Notes under the pieces: model-generated | Told to the model about the DNA's origin: nothing | What the model saw: only the letters and a program-made list of their open reading frames with translations | Database searches by the model: none | Made by a program: the position numbers and the translations under genes | Part shown: piece by piece, positions 1-6,426 of the stretch | Numbering within the stretch: position 1 is the stretch's first letter | How the letters are laid out: each line of letters opens with the position of its first letter | Assembly (NCBI GenBank): GCA_016292545.1 | Contig: JAEDIG010000030.1 | Coordinates: 1-21,799, forward strand | DNA length: 21,799 nt | Direction: 5' to 3' | Source: Bacteroidaceae bacterium | GTDB taxonomy: Bacteria > Bacteroidota > Bacteroidia > Bacteroidales > Bacteroidaceae

Positions 1-113
1 GTGCTCTGTTCTAAGCATGGATAGCAATTGCATGGCTATTCGCTGAATAGTTACAACGTATCGTCTGTGACGATGAACTCCCTAAATGGAACTATCTTAT
101 CAGATGCGTTTGA

Positions 114-138
114 CCGCAGAATCTGCGGAAGTTATTTT
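114..138 (+). terminator. Possible intrinsic terminator
   Basis: CCGCAGA at 114-120 and TCTGCGG at 122-128 form a perfect inverted repeat around one base. As RNA this folds as a five-pair GC-rich stem with a five-base loop. On the plus strand it is followed within three bases by a T-rich run (TTATTTTTT, to about 137). This fits a rho-independent terminator for a plus-strand gene lying to the left of the window. No such gene is visible here, so the assignment rests on the structure alone. Confidence 0.4.
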
Positions 139-188
139 TTGCACATTACTAAACTCTAGAGTGCGAAGGCTATCGCATTTCTTGTTTC

Positions 189-229
189 GTGTGGATTGTG
201 TACGTGTTCATGTGTGGACTGTGTATGTG
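189..229. repeat. Degenerate 23-bp direct duplication
   Basis: Two 18-bp segments at 189-206 and 212-229 share the pattern GTGTGGAnTGTGTAnGTG with two mismatches and a 23-bp period. They lie just before the 22-bp tandem array, in DNA that is otherwise non-coding. No function can be assigned. Confidence 0.6.
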
Positions 230-257
230 ATTCCATCAGAACGGTCGTTCATGTCAC

Positions 258-342
258 GTGCTCCGAACGGAAGACGCGTGTGCTCCGAACGGAAGACGCG
301 TGTGCTCCGAACGGAGGACGCACGAGCTCCGAACGGAGAACG
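258..342. repeat. Tandem array of four 22-bp units
   Basis: Units begin at 258, 280, 302 and 324. The first two are identical, the third has two substitutions near its 3' end and the fourth is diverged and incomplete. Each unit contains CTCCGAACGGA; in units three and four this extends to CTCCG-AA-CGGAG, a short inverted repeat. There are no spacers, so this is not a CRISPR array. It could be a small variable-number tandem repeat or a protein-binding array. Confidence 0.85.
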
Positions 343-457
343 ATGAAATGCCAGAGGGAGTATAGCTATAAATGGCAGGCTCTCATGGGTGTTATGAACC
401 AGGTGCCAGATAATAGCCTTAATCTGAGGTAAATCGTACCAACTTCTTTTTTTATCA

Positions 458-765
458 TCACTTGGAGATTTTCAATACGGGTGCAATGTCGTTTGTGGGA
501 GCTGGCAGCTGCACCTCAAGGCCCTCTGCGGTCTGTCTGGCCTTGATTTTCCCGTAGCCAAGGAGCTCTACCTTGGTGATGGATTTACGGAAATGGGGAT
601 TTCCCTTGGCGAGCGACTTCACAATGAGCTTGCCGTCCTCTGCGGCTGATATTGTCCCTCAGCCATCTGCTCGTTCTCGTTGGTCACGGGCACCTTGTAT
701 TCCTGTGCCTTGATGCCTGCAGAGCAGGCAAGCGCCAATGCAAATAATGTTATTGTATTCTTCAT
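458..765 (-). pseudogene. Remnant of a GH29 alpha-L-fucosidase with internal deletion
   Basis: The minus strand opens with ATG at 765 and encodes a signal peptide (MKNTITLFALALACSAG...) and a start typical of secreted GH29 fucosidases (KVPVTNENEQMAEGQYQP). The reading frame then runs to a stop (TGA) about 48 codons in. In a second frame, the segment from AEDGKLIVKSLAKG through KVELLGYGK and TAEGLEVQLP to APVLKISK* (stop 458-460) matches the C-terminal beta-sandwich of the same family. The intervening catalytic barrel, expected to be roughly 330 or more residues, is missing and the two ends are out of frame. The start lies 9 bp after the GH127/GH146 stop, so this was probably the last gene of the operon. 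Family identity comes from remembered sequence patterns; that the product is inactive follows from loss of the barrel. Confidence 0.75.
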
Positions 766-774
766 ATATAAAAA

Positions 775-3171
775 CTAATGCGATAAGGAATCGTCGCAAA
801 GAATCAGTCTCACTTCATATATCTGGCCCACCTGTTTGCCCGTGTGGGCAACGAATTTCACTCTCACCTCGCTCTTCCCCTCGACGAGAGCGGCAGGAAT
901 GGCATATTCCTCATACTTGAACTGTGTGGTACGCCATTTGTGGGTGTTGTTGACGCTACACATCAATTTGTCGTCGATATAAATGTCAAACTCAGCGCTG
1001 CGCCATTCGTCCTGCCCCCAGAACTTCAGACGGAGAGCAAGGGTGCGGGCCTGGCCCGTCTTCATCTGGTAACTGAAGTAGTGGCCATCGCTTGCATCGC
1101 GGAAGAAGACACCCTCGGTGTTGCCACGTTGCGACTCATCGGTTTCCATGGCATGGTCGGTCTCAGGTTGCTGCTCACCGGGCATAACCTTGTCGACGGT
1201 ACGAGCGTCGAGCAGCTCCTTGGCCTTCTCCTGTTCCGCCAGGTCGCTGGCATAGGCAGCATAGCTGCCCTCATCGAGCGAAAGCCAATACATCATATAT
1301 CTTGAGTCGTGGATTTCAAAGAAAGGCTGCAACTCCCCATCGATGCCGTTCTTCATCCTTGTGGCAAGCCGGAAATGGAGCGGCTTGCCTTCGACGGGTG
1401 TCAGGTCGGCGGCAATATCGCTGATGTTTTTCGGCAGCAGGACAGGTGCCTTGTCGAGCGGCAGCTTCCTTCCTCCCGCATATTGGCCGAAACGGCTGTC
1501 GTCGGCAAGCAGCGCCCTAAGGTCGTCGGTGCCTGCCTTCATGCCAAGCACGATGGGTCCATACAGAATGGCCACATATCGGGGCACGTTAGGCATCTGC
1601 TCCACAGTGCCATGCATAGGGAATGAGATGTCGAGGCATTCGCCTTTCTTCCATTCGCGTGTGATGCAGTAGTAGCCGTCCTCTTCATATCCCTTGGCTT
1701 CGAATCCCACGCCGGTGACCTTGAAGTTGTCACACCATTGCGGTTTCCTTATCCTGAGAGTGAAACGACCTTTGCCCTTGGCTATTGCTATCCGGGAGCT
1801 CTCGGCATAGGGGAAGGCTGTCTCCTGACGCACCACCATCCTACGGTGGCGCCAGTTGAGTTCGGATGCAACGAACAGGTTTACGAAAAGCTCGTCGCCG
1901 CCTTTGTGCGTCCACACAAACTGATTGTACTTGCTGTGGTCTTCCATACCGGTCCCCACGCAGCACCACATGGCCATGCCGGGAACAGAGTAGTTGCGAT
2001 AGTGGCGAGGGCGTGCTGATGTGAAATAGACATAGCCTCCGTGGTGGGGATGCTGCGCCGAGAGGATATGGTTGAAGAGCGCCCTCTCGTAGAAGTCTCC
2101 ATATTTCCCGTTCGGGGCCACACGATTGAGGAACTCAGTGAGCTTAAGCATGTTATAGGTGTTGCACGACTCAGGCCCATCAATGTCGTTGACATAATCC
2201 ACACAAGTCTCCCTTGTAGGGAAATGCTCTCTGCGGCTGTTTCCACCTATTGCAAGCGAACGCTCACCTACAACATTGTCCCAGAAATAAAGGCTTGCCT
2301 CATGATAGGCCGCATCACCTGCCAGCTCCGAAATCCGCTGAAAGCCTATGACCTTCGGAATCTGTGTGTTGGCATGTAGATTGTCGAGGATGTCCTTGTG
2401 GTTCTCCATCGGAAGGAGCAGCATCTTGTGCGAGAACCGGCGTGCACAATCAAGGTATTTCCGATTGCCACTGATGGCATAAGCATCGGCTATGACCTCG
2501 GCCATGCCTCCATGTTCGTTGCCCAGCATCCGTTCCATCTGTTCGTCGTTGAGGTTGGCGGTGATGTCGACAGCCCAATCGCAAAACCTCATGAACATCT
2601 CCTTTGCCTGCCGGTTGCCGCAATAGAGCCATGCGTCGCGAAGTCCTGCAAACATCTTGTGGATATTATAGAAAGGTGCCCAGGCAGAGAAATAGAGCCC
2701 GAAATCGCCCCTCATGAATGCCGGCCACAGCTTGTCGCTTCCGGGATGACCTCCAAGGTATCCCCTGCTCCACGCCTCCCCCCGGCTGTCGTTGGCTTTG
2801 AGACAGCGTTGGAGCTCGGCAATCATATACTCCATCCTCCTCCTGCACTCCTCATGACCCATGGCCGCATTCATGGCAAGAGCAGACAGGTAATGGCCAC
2901 CCACATGACCATCGAGGCCATCCCAGTTGGGATAGGACGGCCTCAGGGGTTCTAGTCCCGCTTCCTTGAGATATGGAGCCAGGAGCCGGTCGCAGTCGTA
3001 TTGCAGCAGCACCTTGACGTTCAGGTCGCAGGCTCTCTTCAGCGGGCCATCGAGAAGTGTGATGTCGCCAATAGGAAATTCATCGCTATACAACCTGTCC
3101 TGTGCTGCTGCCTCTGTCCAGCATAATTGTCCGGCAATGGCAATGAGCAGCGTCTTTACTGTTTCCTTCAT
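775..3171 (-). CDS. GH127/GH146 family beta-L-arabinofuranosidase-like protein (DUF1680), secreted
   Basis: This 798-residue protein has a signal peptide (cleavage near AAAQ, residue 24), so it acts in the periplasm or at the surface. The N-terminal region (LLDGP at 40-43, DGLDGHVGGHYLSA at 84-97) is characteristic of DUF1680 (alpha/alpha)6-barrel hydrolases. These retaining enzymes use a zinc-bound cysteine nucleophile. Candidate ligands are visible: Glu334 and Cys336 in a PESCNTYN motif and the Cys403-Cys404 pair in MWCCVGTG. Beta-sandwich domains follow, and the last ~130 residues look like the C-terminal domain of the GH146-type branch. The usual activity is release of L-arabinofuranose from pectic or arabinogalactan chains; at least one GH127 member instead removes aceric acid from rhamnogalacturonan II. 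The exact substrate cannot be read from the sequence. It starts 18 bp after the alcohol dehydrogenase stop and belongs to that operon. Confidence 0.88.
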   Translation of the reverse strand: MKETVKTLLIAIAGQLCWTEAAAQDRLYSDEFPIGDITLLDGPLKRACDLNVKVLLQYDCDRLLAPYLKEAGLEPLRPSYPNWDGLDGHVGGHYLSALAMNAAMGHEECRRRMEYMIAELQRCLKANDSRGEAWSRGYLGGHPGSDKLWPAFMRGDFGLYFSAWAPFYNIHKMFAGLRDAWLYCGNRQAKEMFMRFCDWAVDITANLNDEQMERMLGNEHGGMAEVIADAYAISGNRKYLDCARRFSHKMLLLPMENHKDILDNLHANTQIPKVIGFQRISELAGDAAYHEASLYFWDNVVGERSLAIGGNSRREHFPTRETCVDYVNDIDGPESCNTYNMLKLTEFLNRVAPNGKYGDFYERALFNHILSAQHPHHGGYVYFTSARPRHYRNYSVPGMAMWCCVGTGMEDHSKYNQFVWTHKGGDELFVNLFVASELNWRHRRMVVRQETAFPYAESSRIAIAKGKGRFTLRIRKPQWCDNFKVTGVGFEAKGYEEDGYYCITREWKKGECLDISFPMHGTVEQMPNVPRYVAILYGPIVLGMKAGTDDLRALLADDSRFGQYAGGRKLPLDKAPVLLPKNISDIAADLTPVEGKPLHFRLATRMKNGIDGELQPFFEIHDSRYMMYWLSLDEGSYAAYASDLAEQEKAKELLDARTVDKVMPGEQQPETDHAMETDESQRGNTEGVFFRDASDGHYFSYQMKTGQARTLALRLKFWGQDEWRSAEFDIYIDDKLMCSVNNTHKWRTTQFKYEEYAIPAALVEGKSEVRVKFVAHTGKQVGQIYEVRLILCDDSLSH

Positions 3172-3189
3172 GTGATATTGATGTTTACT

Positions 3190-4209
3190 CTAGAATTTCA
3201 CCAAAATGCGGAACACTTTCCCCGGTGCCTCCACCCAGCGCTCCATCGCCTGGGGAGCCTCCTCGGGCGCACATTCCATGCTGATGAACGCATCCACAGG
3301 ACATGTGCCGCGCTCAAGGTAGTGGATGACGGCACGGAAATCGGAAGGCATGGCATTGCGCGAGCCGCGGATGTCGAGTTCCTTCTGCACAAAAAGCTTG
3401 GTATGGAACGACACGTCGGTCTTGGCATAGCCGATGCAGATTACACGCCCCGTGAACGCCACCTCGTCAACGGCCATCTGATAGGTGGGCGCACTGCCCA
3501 CGGCCTCAATCACCACGTCGGGACCCATTCCGCCGGTTATCTCCATCAGCCGGGCATGCACATCCTCGGTCTTGCTGTTGATGGTGTATGAAGCCCCCAC
3601 TCGGCGCGCCAGGGCGAGTTTTCCGTCGTCGATGTCGGCAGCTACAACAGTGGCACCACGGAGGGCGGAGCGCACAATGGCCCCCATGCCCACCATCCCG
3701 CAGCCAATCACCAGCACCACATCAATGTCCGTCACTTGTGCTCTCGACACGGCATGGAACCCCACGCTCATGGGTTCCACCAGGGCACAAGTGCGAGGAG
3801 TGAGCCGGCAGGCAGGAATGACCTTCTCCCACGGCATCACGATGTATTCGCGCATGGCTCCGTTGCGTTGCACCCCCAGGGTCTGGTTGTCCTTGCAGGC
3901 ATTGGGGCGGCCACCCCGGCACGATGCGCACTTGTTGCAGCTGGTATAGGGATTGAGCGTCACGGCCATCCCCGGGGTCAGTTCCTCTGGCACCTGGCTG
4001 CCCACCCCGGCGATGGTTGCGCCCACCTCATGTCCTGGTATGACGGGCATTCTCACCATGGGGTTTCTGCCCAGGAAAGTGTTGAGGTCAGAACCGCAGA
4101 ATCCCACATATTCCACCTTCAGGAGCACTTCCCCTGGTTCCAATCCATTCACGTCGGCTATTTCCGTGAGCGTCATCTTGCGCTCCTCCAGAATCTGTAT
4201 GGCTTTCAT
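3190..4209 (-). CDS. Zinc-dependent medium-chain alcohol dehydrogenase, L-galactonate 5-dehydrogenase-like
   Basis: This 339-residue cytosolic MDR oxidoreductase has a complete metal set. Catalytic zinc ligands are Cys38 (GFCGSD), His60-Glu61 (GHEVGA) and probably Glu145 (LVEP). Structural zinc cysteines are 91, 94, 97 and 105. The Rossmann glycine motif GCGMVG is at 169-174. The late motif KELDIRGSRNAMPSDF (276-291) resembles the corresponding stretch of E. coli LgoD (L-galactonate 5-dehydrogenase), although sorbitol- and threonine-dehydrogenase-like members are related. It starts 14 bp after the aldo/keto reductase stop and ends 18 bp before the GH127/GH146 start, so the three are co-transcribed. 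If the reductase makes an aldonolactone from L-galactose or L-fucose, this enzyme could oxidise the derived aldonate to a keto acid. The substrate is inference; the enzyme class is secure. Confidence 0.88.
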   Translation of the reverse strand: MKAIQILEERKMTLTEIADVNGLEPGEVLLKVEYVGFCGSDLNTFLGRNPMVRMPVIPGHEVGATIAGVGSQVPEELTPGMAVTLNPYTSCNKCASCRGGRPNACKDNQTLGVQRNGAMREYIVMPWEKVIPACRLTPRTCALVEPMSVGFHAVSRAQVTDIDVVLVIGCGMVGMGAIVRSALRGATVVAADIDDGKLALARRVGASYTINSKTEDVHARLMEITGGMGPDVVIEAVGSAPTYQMAVDEVAFTGRVICIGYAKTDVSFHTKLFVQKELDIRGSRNAMPSDFRAVIHYLERGTCPVDAFISMECAPEEAPQAMERWVEAPGKVFRILVKF

Positions 4210-4223
4210 ATATTCTCATTACT

Positions 4224-5159
4224 TTAGCTGTTCTTCCATCTCACACCCATCTGGTCGCCGATAATCTCCTTTACCTTTTCCACCAGTTGCCAGTCGATGG
4301 GTTCGTTGACATACTCGATGTTCTTCAGTACGTTATTGGGATTGGCACTGCTGAAGAGTGTAGTTGCAATATGGCTGTTGCACGAAGTGGAATACTGTAT
4401 GGCAAGTTTGTCAATCGGATAGCCCTGCTCGTTGCAATAGCGTGCCGCCCTGGCACAAGCCTCGCGCAACGCCACTGTGGCCGGATGCCAGTCGGGGGCT
4501 CCACGCATGGATAGCAATCCCATGGAGAAGGGCGAAGCATTGATGATGCCGATGCCGCGGCTCCCGAAGAAGTCGAAATATTCGGTGAGCAGGCTGTCGT
4601 TCAGGCAATAATGGCAGAAGTTGAGCACACTCTCCACCGTGCCTTCATCGCTGTGCTCAATCACCCACTGGAGGTTTTCCGGCTGAAGGTCGGTGATGCC
4701 CACATGACCCACCACTCCCTCACGGCGGAGTTCTGCAAGTGCAGGCAGCGTCTGGCTGACCACCTGCTGCAGGTCGGCAAACTCCACATCGTGCACATTG
4801 ATGAGGTCGATATGGTCAACATTCAGCCTTTCCATGCTCTCATACACGCTTTCCTTGGCCCTTTTGGCCGAATAGTCCCAATAGTTTACGCCATCCCGGC
4901 CATAGCGCCCCACCTTGGTGGAAAGGAAATATCTGTCGCGCCGGATGTCCTTGAGCGCCTTTCCCAATACGGTTTCCGCCTTTAGGTGCCCGTAATAGGG
5001 CGACACATCGATAAAGTTGATGCCGCCATCCACCGCCGCATGCACAGCTTCGATGGCTTCGTTTTCACGCACTCCGTGGAATACTCCACCCAACGATGAG
5101 GCTCCAAACCCGAGGTTGGAGACCTTCATGCCCGTCTTTCCTATTTCATTATACTGCAT
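4224..5159 (-). CDS. Aldo/keto reductase, L-galactose/L-fucose (D-threo-aldose) dehydrogenase-like
   Basis: I start this gene at 5159 (MQYNEIGKTG), giving 311 residues. The frame stays open to 5285, but the extra 42 residues are hydrophobic and low in family similarity, and the promoter -7 element (5193-5200) lies inside that extension. The aldo/keto reductase catalytic tetrad is visible: Asp51, Tyr56, Lys82 and His123. The segment NASPFSMGLL...DWHPA (207-226) and HDVEF (123-127) closely recall plant and bacterial L-galactose dehydrogenases. These NAD(P)-dependent cytosolic enzymes oxidise C1 of L-galactose, L-fucose or D-arabinose to a lactone. It is the first gene of an operon with the zinc dehydrogenase, GH127/GH146 and fucosidase remnant, and it diverges from an AraC-type regulator. 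The fucosidase remnant slightly favours L-fucose as the substrate; L-galactose is equally compatible. Confidence 0.88.
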   Translation of the reverse strand: MQYNEIGKTGMKVSNLGFGASSLGGVFHGVRENEAIEAVHAAVDGGINFIDVSPYYGHLKAETVLGKALKDIRRDRYFLSTKVGRYGRDGVNYWDYSAKRAKESVYESMERLNVDHIDLINVHDVEFADLQQVVSQTLPALAELRREGVVGHVGITDLQPENLQWVIEHSDEGTVESVLNFCHYCLNDSLLTEYFDFFGSRGIGIINASPFSMGLLSMRGAPDWHPATVALREACARAARYCNEQGYPIDKLAIQYSTSCNSHIATTLFSSANPNNVLKNIEYVNEPIDWQLVEKVKEIIGDQMGVRWKNS

Positions 5160-5192
5160 ACAAAAAAAGGTGTTACACTGATTATCGTTATG

Positions 5193-5200
5193 CAAAGTTA
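5193..5200 (-). promoter_or_regulatory. -7 promoter element of the aldo/keto reductase operon
   Basis: On the minus strand this reads TAACTTTG, an exact match to the Bacteroidetes -7 consensus TAnnTTTG, 33 bp before the chosen reductase start. No convincing TTG -33 element is found at 19-22 bp upstream. That would fit a promoter dependent on an activator bound at the adjacent direct repeats. Confidence 0.65.
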
Positions 5201-5229
5201 TCAAAAAGAAGCAAAGCGGGAATAAAAGG

Positions 5230-5302
5230 AAATTGACTTTTTGTTGTATAAAATCGACAATGTGGCAGGTATTTCCATATAGCATGGTAAAAAATCGACA
5301 TT
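5230..5302. promoter_or_regulatory. Candidate AraC-family operator: spaced direct repeats
   Basis: AAAATCGACA occurs twice in the same orientation at 5250-5259 and 5291-5300. Extended over 18 bp from 5246 and 5287, 15 positions agree. The start-to-start distance is 41 bp, about four helical turns. A weaker relative, AAATTGACT at 5230-5238, lies 21 bp before the first copy. AraC-type regulators typically bind direct repeats with a 21-bp or multiple-turn spacing. The array sits just upstream of the operon -7 element and overlaps the regulator's own promoter region, so one protein could act on both genes. Confidence 0.5.
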
Positions 5303-5305
5303 CTC

Positions 5306-5337
5306 TTGCGATATATCGCTTATGTTCACTATCTTTG
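5306..5337 (+). promoter_or_regulatory. Promoter of the AraC-type regulator gene
   Basis: TTG at 5306-5308 and TATCTTTG at 5330-5337 are separated by 21 bp and match the Bacteroidetes -33/-7 consensus (TTG ... TAnnTTTG). The ATG at 5342 follows the -7 element by only four bases, so the transcript is expected to have almost no leader. A perfect 12-bp palindrome overlaps the spacer. Confidence 0.75.
5308..5319. promoter_or_regulatory. Perfect 12-bp palindrome inside the regulator promoter
   Basis: GCGATATATCGC is self-complementary and lies between the -33 and -7 elements of the AraC-type gene. Its position would suit an operator that blocks polymerase, for instance in autoregulation. AraC proteins usually prefer direct repeats, so another factor, or chance, is possible. 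Confidence 0.35.
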
Positions 5338-5341
5338 CAGC

Positions 5342-6247
5342 ATGAATCACCCTATAGACAAGCTCCACATATACACGCTCAATGTGGGATTCGCCCGGCA
5401 CAATGGCGACTGGAACTGGAAAAACGTGAGAAGCCCGTTCTCCAGGCTCTATCTCGTGATGGAAGGAAATGCTCAGATTGTGCTTCCGGAAAGCACCTAC
5501 GACCTGTCTCCCGGGCACTTGTATTTCATTCCTGCATTCACCACCCACAGCTATGTATGCAACTCGCTGTTTTCCCACTATTATATCCACATCTACGAAA
5601 ACTGCCATCTGGAAAAAGGCATCATCGAGGATTGGGATTTCCCCGTGGAGGTGAAGGCAGCCGACTATGACGTAGAACTGTTCAGGCGACTCGCCTGCAT
5701 CAACCCATTCCTGAAGCTGCCGATGTCGAATCCCGATGCGTATGACAACCATAGGACGCTGATGAGCAATATCGACATGAACATGAGGCGTCCGTTTTGC
5801 GACAAGGTGGAGTCGCGGGGCATACTGTTCATATTGCTTTCGCGGTTCTTTGCAGCGGCCACCCCTAAGGTGGACACCTGCGATGACAGGATAAGAAAGG
5901 TGACCGAACACATACGCCATAACATCTGCAAGACTATCGACCTGCAGTCGCTTGCCGACATGGCGTGCATGTCGAAGGATCATTTTATCCGCATCTTCAA
6001 AAAGAGGACCGGTGAAACCCCCAACAACTACATCATCAAAAAGAAGATGGAGGCAGCCGAACTGCTTTTGATAACCACCAGTGATACGATAAAAAACATC
6101 GCGCTCATTATCGGCTACGAGGACTGCTCGTATTTCGTCAAGACCTTCAAGGCCTTTGCGGGTGTCACTCCCACCGAATACCGCCAAGGCCGCAAGAATG
6201 GTGAAATCCTGACGGCTCCCGTGCGAAATCCGTCCGGAACAAGATGA
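5342..6247 (+). CDS. AraC-family transcriptional regulator with N-terminal cupin domain
   Basis: I place the start at 5342 (MNHPIDKL), giving 301 residues, because the -7 promoter element ends at 5337; an upstream in-frame ATG at 5306 would fall inside the promoter. Residues ~30-85 form an AraC-type cupin sensor domain (PGHLYFIPAFTTHSY at 57-71 is a typical strand-turn). Residues ~185-283 are the double helix-turn-helix: LADMACMSKDHFIRIFKK (204-221) and the second helix region IALIIGYEDCSYFVKTFKAFAGVTPTEYR. This architecture is usual for sugar-responsive activators. The gene diverges from the aldo/keto reductase operon with direct repeats between them, so it most likely controls that operon in response to an L-sugar. 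The effector is inferred from context only. Confidence 0.92.
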   Translation: MNHPIDKLHIYTLNVGFARHNGDWNWKNVRSPFSRLYLVMEGNAQIVLPESTYDLSPGHLYFIPAFTTHSYVCNSLFSHYYIHIYENCHLEKGIIEDWDFPVEVKAADYDVELFRRLACINPFLKLPMSNPDAYDNHRTLMSNIDMNMRRPFCDKVESRGILFILLSRFFAAATPKVDTCDDRIRKVTEHIRHNICKTIDLQSLADMACMSKDHFIRIFKKRTGETPNNYIIKKKMEAAELLLITTSDTIKNIALIIGYEDCSYFVKTFKAFAGVTPTEYRQGRKNGEILTAPVRNPSGTR

Positions 6248-6284
6248 CATGATGCAGAGGAAGAACAACGCCCTGAAGATGCGA

Positions 6285-6300
6285 AGGCGGAAACGCGCCT
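6285..6300. other. Small hairpin between converging genes
   Basis: AGGCG (6285-6289) and CGCCT (6296-6300) form a five-pair stem with a six-base loop, 38 bp after the AraC-type stop, where the regulator and the GH140 transcript converge. There is no T-tract on either strand, so a terminator role is only weakly supported. Confidence 0.25.
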
Positions 6301-6304
6301 GGAA

Positions 6305-6418
6305 TCACTTGCCTTCCCGCTTCCATATCCGATGGCCGTCGCCTTCACGATAGGCCTCGACAACAGCATCCCGCCCGCCCGAAACGGTCTGGTTAGCCAC
6401 ATAGATATTGCTACACAT
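6305..6418 (-). CDS. Possible 37-residue peptide downstream of GH140
   Basis: Starting at the ATG at 6418, 8 bp after the GH140 stop, the minus strand encodes 37 residues (MCSNIYVANQTVSGGRDAVV...) ending in a basic tail (WKREGK) with stop TGA at 6305-6307. It is the only gene-like content of the 179-bp convergent gap. The composition is protein-like and the position suits translational coupling to GH140. I recognise no family. It could equally be random or the tail of a decayed gene. Confidence 0.25.
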   Translation of the reverse strand: MCSNIYVANQTVSGGRDAVVEAYREGDGHRIWKREGK

Positions 6419-6426
6419 TGGTGGAA

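Larger units (their letters stand above)
1..457. other. Non-coding, repeat-bearing region at the window edge
   Basis: This stretch has no gene that I can support. It looks more AT-rich than the rest of the window and contains a hairpin with a T-tract (114-138), a degenerate 23-bp duplication (189-229) and four tandem 22-bp units (258-342). Short open frames run through it, but they translate the repeats themselves (a recurring Cys-Ser-Glu-Arg pattern in one frame) and resemble no protein family. It separates the fucosidase remnant from whatever lies to the left. Confidence 0.6.

Noticed and set aside
258..342. CRISPR array
   Set aside because: The units are directly contiguous with no spacers, they decay in sequence, and no cas gene is present.
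86..432. Two overlapping small plus-strand frames, including a 29-residue tail starting at 342
   Set aside because: Most of their length is translated tandem repeat, in two frames at once. The remaining peptide is too short to support without homologues.
4224..5285. Longer aldo/keto reductase start at 5285
   Set aside because: The extra 42 residues do not resemble the family and would place the exact -7 promoter match inside the coding sequence.
5201..6268. A 355-codon minus-strand frame across the AraC-type gene
   Set aside because: The AraC domains and promoter are on the plus strand; the minus-strand translation has no family pattern and would overlap the operator and both promoters.
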